A stretch of 23,941 nucleotides of DNA from Candidatus Thorarchaeota archaeon SMTZ1-83 (GCA_001563325.1 LRSK01000034.1:1-23941), one strand, 5' to 3'. Shown: positions 7,850 to 15,533, counted from the first letter of the stretch. The notes: generated by a model not told the origin, from the letters alone. Made by a program: numbers and translations.

Positions 7850-8664
7850 CCCCAGGTGTGTTTGTGGCGGTGGTAGTCGTCACGTTCTTGTGTGAGTATA
7901 TGAATGTTTCGCTCGGTATGGGATACGGCTCAACGTTGACCCCACTGCTGCTGGTAGCTGGTTTCCTGCCCTTGCAGGTTGTTCCAGCGGTGTTGCTTGG
8001 AGACCTGGTGGGTGGAATCATTGGGGGATTCTCTCACCATAAATTTGGAAACATAAGGTTGGACTTCAGGCGTGATGAGGAACTGCTCAAACGAAGACTG
8101 TGGGGATTGGGGTATATTCCATCGTCACTTGACTCGAAAGTTATTTTCATTCTTACGGTCTTCGGAAGTATTGGGGCAATCGTAGCTGTCTTCTTCGCGG
8201 TGAGCATACCGAGAATTGCTCTGGAGACGTACATAGGCGGGATGATCTTGCTCATAGGATTGATAATTCTTGCCCGAGGAAATCGCGGGTTCGCCTTTTC
8301 GTGGAAAGGCCTCATCGGTATAGGATTGATAAGTGCCTTCAACAAAGGTGCAAGCGGGGGCGGTTACGGACCGCTGGTGACCGGGGGTCAAATAATAAGT
8401 GGGAGAGACGCCAAGAGCTCTATAGGAAGTACCACCCTGGCAGAGGCTCTGATATGCATTGTAGCCTTTGTTAGCTATGTGCTCGTCAAGGGAGACATCC
8501 ACTGGAGGCTTGCAACCGCGATAACGATAGGATCGGTGATAGCCTCTCCGCTGGCGGCACTCACGACGAAGAGGATGCGAACGGGGAATTTGAGAGTGGT
8601 AATAGGAGTACTTGTTACTGTACTCGGCGCACTGACACTTGTCAGGACATATGTGTTAAATTGA
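7840..8664 (+). CDS. TauE/SafE-family anion permease-like membrane protein
   Basis: A 274-residue TauE/SafE (COG0730) membrane protein, a family linked to export or import of sulfite, sulfonates and related anions. It starts at GTG 7840, five bases after AGGAG. Evidence is an early glycine-rich repeat (NVSLGMGYGSTLTPLLL, residues 22-38), the paired GASGGGYGPLVTGGQ segment in the second half, and about seven to eight hydrophobic helices. An unusual cytoplasmic-type loop after the second helix (about residues 66-99) contains DEELLKRRLWGLGYI (79-93), resembling the LGYL tails of nearby proteins. Location between an RHH regulator and an APS kinase remnant suggests it once served, or still serves, sulfate or sulfite traffic. 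The transported anion is inferred from family and context only. Confidence 0.85.
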   Translation: MEITPGVFVAVVVVTFLCEYMNVSLGMGYGSTLTPLLLVAGFLPLQVVPAVLLGDLVGGIIGGFSHHKFGNIRLDFRRDEELLKRRLWGLGYIPSSLDSKVIFILTVFGSIGAIVAVFFAVSIPRIALETYIGGMILLIGLIILARGNRGFAFSWKGLIGIGLISAFNKGASGGGYGPLVTGGQIISGRDAKSSIGSTTLAEALICIVAFVSYVLVKGDIHWRLATAITIGSVIASPLAALTTKRMRTGNLRVVIGVLVTVLGALTLVRTYVLN

Positions 8665-8711
8665 CTGACAGGAAAGCGGAAAGAAGAGCTGAGCAGAGGA
8701 GGAAGAAGAGA

Positions 8712-9227
8712 ATGGATGGCTTCGCGGTGTGGGTAACGGGTTTGCCTGGGCCAGGTAAAACAGCGTTGGCGAGAGAAATCGAGCGATTATTGAGTCAGCG
8801 CGGTCGGATATGTGAAATACTCGAGGCAATGAGGTGAGAGAACTCGTCTCATCCGAACTTGGCTTCACAGAAGAGCACAGAAAATTGCATAACAGGCGGG
8901 TGATTCATATAGGAAAACTACTCGCAAGAAACGGTGTCATCACCTCTCTTCTCGCCCTATAGGGAGACACGGGCCATTGCGAGAAGGGAGCTGCCCAATT
9001 TTGTCGAAGTGTGGACGAACTGTCCTTTGAAAGTCTGCGAAGCACGTGACAAGAAAGGGCTGTAGGAAAAGGCAAGACGGGGTGATATCACGGACCTTAC
9101 GGGAGTGCAACACCCGTATGAAGAGCCTGACACTCCTGAAGTCACAGTCAATACGGAGTATGAGAGTCCGTCTGAAGGCGCAAGAAAGGTGATCGACGCG
9201 TTACAGAAACGTGGCCTCATCAATTGA
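8712..9227 (+). pseudogene. cysC: Adenylylsulfate (APS) kinase, decayed
   Basis: The remnant of an APS kinase, which makes PAPS from APS and ATP, is readable across three frame pieces. The ATG at 8712 gives FAVWVTGLPGPGKT, an APS-kinase P-loop, and the frame stops near 8834. After a shift near 8826, a second frame gives NEVRELVSSELGFTEEHRK, then HNRRVIHIGKLLARNG, ending at a stop near 8960. A third frame from about 8952 gives SPYRETRAIARRELPNF, then the PYEEP segment and the normal C-terminus to TGA 9227, but with an internal TAG at 9063-9065. Two frameshifts plus one nonsense codon make function very unlikely, while conserved motifs remain clear, so decay seems fairly recent. No sulfate adenylyltransferase is seen beside it. 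It lies between TauE and the second AlkP gene, all in one direction. Confidence 0.9.
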
Positions 9228-9366
9228 TCTGTTTGGAAGAGAATGATGGGCATCAGAGAGGAGAGATAAGGATCTAGAGTAGTCGTGGCGATTGAGGTGA
9301 AAGGCTGCACAGGGAGAGACGTATAGGTTCGATTCGAGAGAGACCGGTTTCTTGAACGGAGGGTTC

Positions 9367-10629
9367 GTGTCAAGAGTACTCGTCGTGGGCTTGGACGGCG
9401 TACCCTACTCATTCATCACGAAAAGGGCAGAAGAAGGAAAACTCCCCCGGTTCAGAGAGTTGCTCCTTGAGGGTTCCATTCGGCGGATGCGTTCCGTCAT
9501 ACCCACAGTGTCGTCCGTCGCGTGGTCTACGTACATGACTGGGAAAAATCCTGGAAAACATGGTATATACGGATTCATTGACCGACGACCAGGCACCTAC
9601 GAAGAGTACGTTCCGCTCTCCTCTGATATGAAGTCAGATCCACTCTGGGAAATACTGAGCAATAAGAGAAAGCGCGTAGTGGTCATCAATGTTCCGGTGA
9701 CATACCCGCCCAGAAGAGTAAACGGAATTCTCATCTCTGGATTTCTTGCCATCAAGATTGAGAAAGCGACGTACCCAAGAGAAGTCGCAGATGTGCTGAA
9801 TCGAATGGGGTACAGAATTGACGTAGACCCCTGGAAGGCACGTGAAGGCAAAATCGATGAGTTTCTAGGAGATTTGGACACGACCCTTGAGAAACGGTTT
9901 GAAGTAGCATTCCGGTATATGAATGAGCAATCATGGGACTTTTTCCAACTCCACGTCATGGGCACGGACAGAATAAACCACTTCTTGTGGAACAGCGACA
10001 CGTACAGTGAACGATTTCTCGGTTATTATAGAAAGATAGACTACTACCTTGGTGAATTGAAGAGAAGGATTGACCACGACACAACTCTTGTCATCTTGTC
10101 TGATCACGGGTTCTGCGCAATAGAGAAAGAGATCGATCTCAACGTGTGGCTTCGGCACAACGGGTATCTGTCCTCTACGACTGCGGAGCCTGGTCGTCTG
10201 GTAGATATTGGCCCACACAGTACGGCGTACAGTCTTCCTCCCGGGAGAATATACGCCAAGGACGAGAAGGTGAGGGAAGAAATAGAGCGTGGTCTTACGG
10301 AATGGAGAGACCCAGACACTGGCAAAAAGATCGTAGAACGTGTATTCAAGCGACATGAACTGTACGAAGGAGAGATGCTCAACGCAGGACCTGACCTTGT
10401 AGCACATCCATACAATGGATTCGATCTGAAGGCATCTTTCAAGAAGAAGGATTCCGTGAGCACGAGGACCCCAATTGTGGGCATGCATACCTACGATGAT
10501 GCGTTCATCTATATCAGAGGGAAGCATATAGAAAAGGAGAATCCAGCGATCGTCGATGTCATGCCCACCATCTTGGGTCTCTTGGAAGTGGACCCACCGG
10601 ACGACATCGATGGCTCAGATTGTGTATGA
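9367..10629 (+). CDS. Alkaline-phosphatase-superfamily phosphohydrolase, copy 2 (short form)
   Basis: A 420-residue relative of the protein at 1549-3120 with the same core. It has a metal Asp in VVGLDG (D10), the nucleophile position in IPTVSSVAWST (Ser49, where copy 1 has Thr48), NPGKHGIYGF, DRINH, the LSDHGF metal pair, and a late His in GMHTYDDAF. It lacks a stretch in the second half and the whole LGYL tail, ending just after DDIDGSDCV. GTG 9367 is chosen because GGAGGG (9358-9363) sits immediately upstream at workable spacing and the family motif follows at once. A TTG at 9352 would place the Shine-Dalgarno inside the gene. It is downstream of the RHH/TauE/cysC set and convergent with the transketolase operon. 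Phosphodiesterase, phosphatase and sulfatase-like activities are all possible. Confidence 0.85.
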   Translation: MSRVLVVGLDGVPYSFITKRAEEGKLPRFRELLLEGSIRRMRSVIPTVSSVAWSTYMTGKNPGKHGIYGFIDRRPGTYEEYVPLSSDMKSDPLWEILSNKRKRVVVINVPVTYPPRRVNGILISGFLAIKIEKATYPREVADVLNRMGYRIDVDPWKAREGKIDEFLGDLDTTLEKRFEVAFRYMNEQSWDFFQLHVMGTDRINHFLWNSDTYSERFLGYYRKIDYYLGELKRRIDHDTTLVILSDHGFCAIEKEIDLNVWLRHNGYLSSTTAEPGRLVDIGPHSTAYSLPPGRIYAKDEKVREEIERGLTEWRDPDTGKKIVERVFKRHELYEGEMLNAGPDLVAHPYNGFDLKASFKKKDSVSTRTPIVGMHTYDDAFIYIRGKHIEKENPAIVDVMPTILGLLEVDPPDDIDGSDCV

Positions 10630-10746
10630 GTACCGGCGTAGGATTTAGAAGATCGGGAAACGACCCACAGGAGATCAAGACCTGAGACGCGCTTCAGAGA
10701 AGCAATCCAGCTGTTCTCCTCCTCGCTGTGATAGAGGGCCACGAAC

Positions 10747-10808
10747 CCCTAAGAAGAGGTGAATTGCCATCACTACACCCTTCCGATGCGTTCTTAGGGA
10801 TTCGCCTC
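10747..10808. repeat. Nested inverted repeats in A-B-A'-B' order (pseudoknot-like) between convergent genes
   Basis: CCCTAAGAA (10747-10755) is perfectly complementary to TTCTTAGGG (10791-10799). The immediately following GAGGTGAAT (10756-10764) pairs with ATTCGCCTC (10800-10808), with a single G-U wobble if read as plus-strand RNA. The arms are interleaved rather than nested, so both helices together form an H-type pseudoknot. No T-run follows on either strand, so a classical terminator is unlikely. It lies in the 193-nt gap between the stops of the second AlkP gene and the transketolase C-half; I see nothing else there. Confidence 0.45.
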
Positions 10809-10822
10809 TGTTCCGAATGGCA

Positions 10823-11767
10823 TTACGCACGTTCCCTTTTCTTCTCGAATACAGCTCTTGCAGCTTTGACTACATTCTGGACAGTCAACCCGTGCGTGTT
10901 CAGGAGTTCGTCGTAGGTGCCTGATTCACCATATCTATCTTTCACCCCAACGAATGTGATCGGCGACGGACAATGGCCTACGACTACCTCAGCCACGGCA
11001 CTTCCCAGTCCTCCGAGCACACTGTGCTCCTCCACTGTGACCATTGCCCCAGTCTCCTCTGCCGATCGAATGATGGTTGCTTCATCAATTGGTTTTATCG
11101 TATGAATATTGAGGACGCGTGCGTCTAATCCTTCCCGAGAGAGAATCGCACTTGCTTCAATGGCCTTATGAACCATAGTCCCCGTGGCAATGATGGTGAC
11201 GTCTTCACCGTCCCTCAACTCAACCGCCTTTCCAAACTGAAACTCATAGTCCTCGGCTGAGATCTCTGGTGTAGGTTCTCGATTCAGCCTGATATAGGCG
11301 GGCCCAGTTCGAGCCGCTTCTGATACTATTACCTGCCTGGTTTCCACTGCATCCACAGGAACGATCACACTCATCCCCGGAATGATTCGCATCAAAGCGA
11401 GGTCTTCCAACGCCTGATGAGAAGCACCATCTTTGCTTGCGGTAAGGCCACCATGAGATCCCACGATTTTCACATTCAAGCAGTCGTATGCGACCACATT
11501 TCTGATTTGCTCCCACGCTCTGTGTGTGAAGATTGAAAATGTACTTGCAAAGACAACCTTGCCCCCAATCGCAAGCCCCGCTGCAGTGCCTATGAGGTTT
11601 TGCTCTGCACAACCCACGTTGAAGAATCTTCCGGGATGCTTCTCTTTGAACTTGCGGGTTTTTGTGGAAAGAGAAAGATCTGCGTCCAGAACCACGACAT
11701 CTCGATTCCGCAGACCCAACTGGACAAGAGCTTCTCCATATGCCTCTCTCGTGGATTTTGGCTCCAT
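10823..11767 (-). CDS. Transketolase, C-terminal half (split enzyme)
   Basis: A 314-residue protein matching the C-terminal part of transketolase, that is, the pyrimidine-binding and C-terminal domains. Landmarks are the opening STREAYGEALVQLG, the VVLDADLS segment, the FFNVGCAEQNLIGTAAGLA motif with the glutamate that activates the TPP aminopyrimidine, SHGGLTASKDGASHQALEDLALMR, and a C-terminal domain with IIATGTMVHKA and TVEEHSVLGGLGSAVAE. It forms the active enzyme with the N-half gene upstream. The start ATG overlaps the N-half stop by one base (TAATG), implying coupled, near-equimolar translation. Transketolase transfers two-carbon units and can generate sedoheptulose-7-phosphate. It is last in an operon headed by a heptose kinase, so a role in supplying heptose precursor is likely. 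Split transketolases are known in archaea and many bacteria. Confidence 0.93.
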   Translation of the reverse strand: MEPKSTREAYGEALVQLGLRNRDVVVLDADLSLSTKTRKFKEKHPGRFFNVGCAEQNLIGTAAGLAIGGKVVFASTFSIFTHRAWEQIRNVVAYDCLNVKIVGSHGGLTASKDGASHQALEDLALMRIIPGMSVIVPVDAVETRQVIVSEAARTGPAYIRLNREPTPEISAEDYEFQFGKAVELRDGEDVTIIATGTMVHKAIEASAILSREGLDARVLNIHTIKPIDEATIIRSAEETGAMVTVEEHSVLGGLGSAVAEVVVGHCPSPITFVGVKDRYGESGTYDELLNTHGLTVQNVVKAARAVFEKKRERA

Positions 11768-12585
11768 TATGTTCTCATCAATTCATCAAGAGCACGTTCC
11801 ATCTCCTCTTTACTCAGGGCCCTTGCGTGAAAAGCGTTAATCCATTCCATAAACGAAATCCCCTTACCTTTGAATGTGTGAGCTACAACGACGGTAGGTC
11901 TTCCTCGTACGTGCTTGGCTGAGTCGAAAGCCCTAATCAGTTGGTCTATTCTGTTGCCATCAACGTCGATTACATTCCATCCAAATGCTCTCCATTTTGC
12001 TGCGATGGGTTCAAGGCACATTATCTTCTCTGTAGGGCCGTCTATCTGCAGTCCGTTCCGGTCAATGATTGCCACGAGGTTACTCAGCTTGTAGTGGGAC
12101 GCAAACATCGCCGCTTCCCAGACCTGCCCCTCATCGCATTCTCCATCGCCAAGTAACACGTAGACTCTGTATCCACGACTGCTTTCATTTGCCCTGTCAG
12201 CCAGTGCAATCCCACATCCAATGGAGAGTCCTTGACCCAGGGAACCTGATGAAACCTCTACTCCCGGTGTTCGGCTATCCGGATGTCCCTGGAGAATTGA
12301 ACCGAATTTCCGTAACGAAGGAAGCTCCTTCACACTGAAATATCCTGCTTCTGCCAGAGCAGCATAGTAGGCGGGAGCAGCATGACCTTTCGAGAGTATG
12401 AAACGATCTCTTTCGGCCCATTCAGGGTCCTGAGGTCTATGCCTCATAGTGGAGAAGTAGAGCACCGTGAAGATATCAACGGAAGAGAGCGAGCCTCCAG
12501 GGTGACCTGAACCCGCTTCATATATCATATTTATGACGTGCTTCCGTATGATTCTTGCTTTTTCCTCTAACTGGGAGATATTCAT
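11767..12585 (-). CDS. Transketolase, N-terminal half (TPP-binding subunit)
   Basis: A 272-residue TPP-binding half of transketolase. Signatures are AGSGHPGGSLS near residue 25, the SKGHAAPAYYAALAEAG segment, the GSLGQGLSIGCGIALA motif, and the thiamine-binding sequence starting GDGECDEGQVWEAA and closing about 28 residues later at DRNGLQIDG. It pairs with the C-half encoded directly downstream with a one-base overlap. Its ATG abuts the TAG stop of the heptose kinase (TAGATG), so kinase and transketolase halves form one operon from the promoter at 13627-13654. The start is supported by the same arrangement in the first kinase copy at 170/171. Overall length fits the usual 270-280 residues for split N-halves. 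Confidence 0.93.
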   Translation of the reverse strand: MNISQLEEKARIIRKHVINMIYEAGSGHPGGSLSSVDIFTVLYFSTMRHRPQDPEWAERDRFILSKGHAAPAYYAALAEAGYFSVKELPSLRKFGSILQGHPDSRTPGVEVSSGSLGQGLSIGCGIALADRANESSRGYRVYVLLGDGECDEGQVWEAAMFASHYKLSNLVAIIDRNGLQIDGPTEKIMCLEPIAAKWRAFGWNVIDVDGNRIDQLIRAFDSAKHVRGRPTVVVAHTFKGKGISFMEWINAFHARALSKEEMERALDELMRT

Positions 12586-13620
12586 CTAACCGATGGCAAG
12601 GCTGTTCGCTTCCAGAATTTCGTCCGTTGTCTCACCTATCCTGCTCAGCAATTCCTCTCGTGTGAGAGTTGCGGTTCCTACTTTGCCTACCACAATACTC
12701 GCTGCACTGTTTGCGAGAACAGCCGCGTGGAGCATTGAGGCCCCAGTTGCAAGTGCCAGAGTGACAATGCTCGTCACGGTATCTCCAGCACCAGTTACGT
12801 CGTACACTTCCCGTGCCAACGTCGGAATGTGAGTGACCTTACCATCCTTCTCGAAGAGCGACATTCCGCCTTTTCCGAGGGTGATCAGTACTGCATCGCA
12901 TTCGAGCTGGGTGAGTATCCACTGAGCCATGTTTATGAGGCTCGTCTCATTCACGTACCGGATCCCAGTACCTTCTACAGCTTCTTTCAGATTGGGGACC
13001 ACAACCTTCACTCCTTTGTAGTCCAGGAAATGTTCTATTTTTGGATCGACTACGATGGGCTTGTTGTGTTGCCTTGTCATCGGGATTACGCCCTCAAGGA
13101 GTGGACTTGTGATTACCCCCTTGTCGTAGTCTGAGATGACAAAAGCGTCTGTGTCAGCAATGTGCTCGATCACGAAGTCGACGATCTGCTTTGTCTGCTG
13201 AGGATCGAGAGGATTGGTCTTTTCCCTGTCAATTCTCACGATTTGATGACCACCACACATGACCCTTGTTTTCACCGTCGTCGCCCTGTTGGAATCCACC
13301 AGAAGACACCCTTCGCCGGCATTCACCTCTGAGGAAAGAAGTTCCAGAAGCTTTTCGCCATCACTGTCTTTTCCAACGACTCCTGCAGGTATGACCTTGC
13401 CTCCGAGTGCGGTTATGTTGTTGATGACATTCGCTGCACCTCCTGGCTTGAACGTCTCTCCTATGACTTCTGCTACTGGAACCGGTGCCTCTGGAGAAAT
13501 CCGGGCCACCTTGGTCTCAACGAATTGATCGAGCATCACATCGCCAATAATCAAGATTTTCACGTGGGCGAATCGGTCAACTGTTTTCTTCAAATCTCCA
13601 ATATTTATAAGCGTTTTCAT
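12586..13620 (-). CDS. rfaE1: D-glycero-beta-D-manno-heptose-7-phosphate kinase (PfkB family), copy 2
   Basis: A close paralogue of the gene at 171-1205, with the same 344-residue length and nearly every motif shared: GDVMLDQFVET, PGGAANVINNITALGGKV, VISDYDKGV, VVPNLKEA and DVTGAGDTVTS. It is the stand-alone kinase domain for C1 phosphorylation of heptose-7-phosphate, without the adenylyltransferase domain. Substitutions relative to copy 1 are scattered through the protein rather than clustered, so the duplication is not recent and both copies appear to be under selection. The ATG at 13620 is chosen over one five codons upstream because a promoter -10 box ends 6 nt before it and copy 1 has GTG at the same homologous position. 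It is first gene of an operon with the two transketolase halves. Confidence 0.92.
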   Translation of the reverse strand: MKTLINIGDLKKTVDRFAHVKILIIGDVMLDQFVETKVARISPEAPVPVAEVIGETFKPGGAANVINNITALGGKVIPAGVVGKDSDGEKLLELLSSEVNAGEGCLLVDSNRATTVKTRVMCGGHQIVRIDREKTNPLDPQQTKQIVDFVIEHIADTDAFVISDYDKGVITSPLLEGVIPMTRQHNKPIVVDPKIEHFLDYKGVKVVVPNLKEAVEGTGIRYVNETSLINMAQWILTQLECDAVLITLGKGGMSLFEKDGKVTHIPTLAREVYDVTGAGDTVTSIVTLALATGASMLHAAVLANSAASIVVGKVGTATLTREELLSRIGETTDEILEANSLAIG

Positions 13621-13626
13621 GGGCCT

Positions 13627-13654
13627 AGTGTACAAAACTGGTGACCACAGTCAA
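13627..13654 (-). promoter_or_regulatory. Leaderless-type promoter of heptose kinase copy 2 / transketolase operon
   Basis: On the minus strand, TTGACT (13654-13649), a 16-nt spacer, and TACACT (13632-13627) are followed by 6 nt and the ATG at 13620. The -10 box is weak, but the spacing matches the other leaderless promoters in the window. Confidence 0.6.
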
Positions 13655-13667
13655 GGAAATTGTACAC
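13628..13667. promoter_or_regulatory. Paired TGTACA palindromes flanking the promoter; candidate operator
   Basis: GTGTACAA (13628-13635) and TTGTACAC (13660-13667) form a perfect 8-bp inverted repeat. Each arm contains the self-palindromic TGTACA, and the arms sit 32 bp apart (about three helical turns), one over the -10 and one just upstream of the -35. This is a good geometry for a dimeric or looping repressor. The rest of the gap, 13668-13983, shows only short frames and no convincing gene or terminator. Confidence 0.4.
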
Positions 13668-13983
13668 ACTCGGTAGTGAGTGTTCAGCCGTCTCCACGAA
13701 GATAGACGGTGAATGCACAATGAGAAATGGAGGAAGAAAAGGCGCAATGGTGAACGGAAGTCACCTCGAAGGCGTGAAGAGGAAAGAATTCGAGATGGCG
13801 TCTCACCTTTGCTTTTAGAGGCAGAGATCATGCCGGATACTCAGATCGCTATTCCCGATTCTGCCGTCCGAATTCACTTCCGAGAGAGATGGCGGTTCCT
13901 GAGTCTCTTCGCCTCGATTCCCGTCATCCTTCTATAATTCTCTCCGGATGGAATGTGCACATCCTCAATTCCGATTTCAGAAG

Positions 13984-14958
13984 TCAAGAACTCAATGCTC
14001 TCATAATCTGCTGATAGAGATACGGAATGGTCCTTTCGTGACGTCCGAGAATTACGAATCCTCTGCCTCCGTGAGATGTGGGGCGCTCAACCACATTCAC
14101 TCTGGGCCTGTAGTGATCTATCATGTCGAGATTGGCCGCTGTGAATGTGCTGACTGAGTAACCGAGATTCTTGGCGACGCTTAAGGCCTTGAGGAATACT
14201 TCAGGAAGGACTACCGCCGAACCAATGTTCAATACAACTCCTTTGTCCAGGTTGGCCACCGACGAGGCGAGTATCGTAAAATCCCTGTAGCTGGCCCTTC
14301 CAGTCGACGCTCCGTCGAAGTTTGGATGTTGATGGATTATGTCGGTTCCTATCGCGACGTGTACGGTCACGGGAATTCCCAGCCTGTAAGCGTTCGCCAG
14401 GATGCTGAACTGCTTGAATTCCAGGTTATCCTGGACGTATCTGCCCACACTTTCTCCGAAGCCGCCATCAGTTCCGTTAATTATCTCGTTTATCTTGCCG
14501 GTCTCCCTCGCCATGCCAAAACTTCCGTCAACCAGGTTTTTCTCAACGTATTCGCTTGTGGCTCCTATAAGAGCCACCTCGAAATCATGTATTGCACCAG
14601 CTCCATTTAGGGCTACGTGCGTGATGATTCCCCTTTCCATTAGACGGATGACGTATAGGCTCAGTCCACATTTGATCACATGTGCTCCCAGCATGGTGAT
14701 TGTCTTCTTCTTATTCCTGTGAGTCTCTGCGATGGTCTCCGCGAGTTCATCGAGACTCTCATTTCGATAGTCTGCAAGCCTATGTCGTTCTACCTTACTC
14801 TCTGGGGTCAGGAAATCCTTCAGCGAGACCTTGTGTCTTCGCTCTCCTATCGGGTGCAACTTCACCCGAGTGAGATCTATTCTGTCCGCTGATCTGTGGG
14901 ATTCCGAGGAAGCGTCTGAGCCGCACTTATCGGTTTTTCCCACAGAATTGCTCTCCAC
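13984..14958 (-). CDS. Deoxyhypusine-synthase-like conserved protein in the heptose operon
   Basis: A 324-residue protein of uncertain function. Visible are a long polar N-terminus, then MLGAHVIKCGLSLYVIRLM, LNGAGAIHDFE, GSFGMARET, the histidine-rich GTDIIHQHPNFDG, VVLNIGSAVVLPEVFLKA and a C-terminal DHYRPRVNVVERPT. The G-x-x-x-x-x-x-G-L...A-G-x-I-x-D-x-E pattern resembles the NAD-binding fold of deoxyhypusine synthase, which is why I use that label. The catalytic lysine context of true DHS is not evident, and bacteria lack eIF5A, so hypusine formation is not implied. It overlaps gmhB by 32 nt if the GTG at 14958 is used. A GTG at 14943 with GGAG nine bases upstream is an equally good start. 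The gmhA-gmhB context suggests a role in sugar-phosphate or envelope metabolism. Confidence 0.75.
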   Translation of the reverse strand: MESNSVGKTDKCGSDASSESHRSADRIDLTRVKLHPIGERRHKVSLKDFLTPESKVERHRLADYRNESLDELAETIAETHRNKKKTITMLGAHVIKCGLSLYVIRLMERGIITHVALNGAGAIHDFEVALIGATSEYVEKNLVDGSFGMARETGKINEIINGTDGGFGESVGRYVQDNLEFKQFSILANAYRLGIPVTVHVAIGTDIIHQHPNFDGASTGRASYRDFTILASSVANLDKGVVLNIGSAVVLPEVFLKALSVAKNLGYSVSTFTAANLDMIDHYRPRVNVVERPTSHGGRGFVILGRHERTIPYLYQQIMRALSS

Positions 14959-15526
14959 AGGATTCTTCGAAGGAAGACCGATCCTTTCCGTCTGTAGGGG
15001 TGGATGCTATATAGTGGATTGCATCGTACAAATCCTGAGCTATATACTCCGGGTTGATAGGATACATCCCGTCGGTTCCCCCAAGGCCGGTTTTGACCAG
15101 AATGGTGCGACAACCCCCGTCTTCGCCCATCTTGATGTCAGAAGTATGGTCTCCTATCACAACACATCTCTTGGGATCGAGTCCGAACTCATCCACTGCC
15201 CGTTCAAGCAGGTCTGTATGCGGTTTCCTGCAACTGCAATTATCGGAAGGCAGATGGGGGCAGTAGTATACTTTGTCTATATGGATTCCGTCGCGCGCCA
15301 AGAGCCGCTTCACATTGCGCATCAATTCCAAAAACTGTTCCTCAGTGTAGAATCCTCGGCCTATTCCCGACTGGTTGGTGATTATTATCAATCTGAAGTC
15401 TTCAGGAAGCAGTTGCAGAGCGTCTATTACTCTTGGGAGCAACTGAAAATCTTCTATTCTGTGGACATAGCCTTTGTCGACGTTCAGTACACCGTCTCTG
15501 TCGAGTATTACTGCCCTATTCTTCAA
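14927..15526 (-). CDS. gmhB: D-glycero-D-manno-heptose-1,7-bisphosphate 7-phosphatase (HAD family)
   Basis: GmhB removes the C7 phosphate of heptose-1,7-bisphosphate. The HAD motif I is LDRDGVLN, with nucleophile D9 and acid/base D11. IITNQSGIGRG supplies motif II and RKPHTDLLERA the lysine region. VIGDHTSDIKMGEDGG is the motif III/IV Asp cluster. The zinc-binding loop YYCPHLPSDNCSCRKP, a Cys-x-His then Cys-x-Cys arrangement, is typical of GmhB and distinguishes it from histidinol phosphatase. I favour TTG 15526, because GAGGA precedes it and it gives the family's usual short N-terminus. An ATG at 15571 is in frame but would overlap gmhA by 38 nt. The tail after about residue 175 is longer than in E. 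coli. The gene lies between gmhA and the DHS-like gene, in one operon. Confidence 0.92.
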   Translation of the reverse strand: MKNRAVILDRDGVLNVDKGYVHRIEDFQLLPRVIDALQLLPEDFRLIIITNQSGIGRGFYTEEQFLELMRNVKRLLARDGIHIDKVYYCPHLPSDNCSCRKPHTDLLERAVDEFGLDPKRCVVIGDHTSDIKMGEDGGCRTILVKTGLGGTDGMYPINPEYIAQDLYDAIHYIASTPTDGKDRSSFEESCGEQFCGKNR

Positions 15527-15533
15527 GGAATCC

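Noticed and set aside
9331..9341. GGTTCGATTC, resembling a tRNA T-loop
   Set aside because: No matching 5-bp T-stem, acceptor stem or anticodon arm can be built around it.
13713..13937. 74-codon plus-strand frame in the gap upstream of the rfaE1 copy 2 operon
   Set aside because: Low-complexity Arg/Lys/Glu start followed by an unrelated hydrophobic end, no ribosome binding site or promoter; probably chance.
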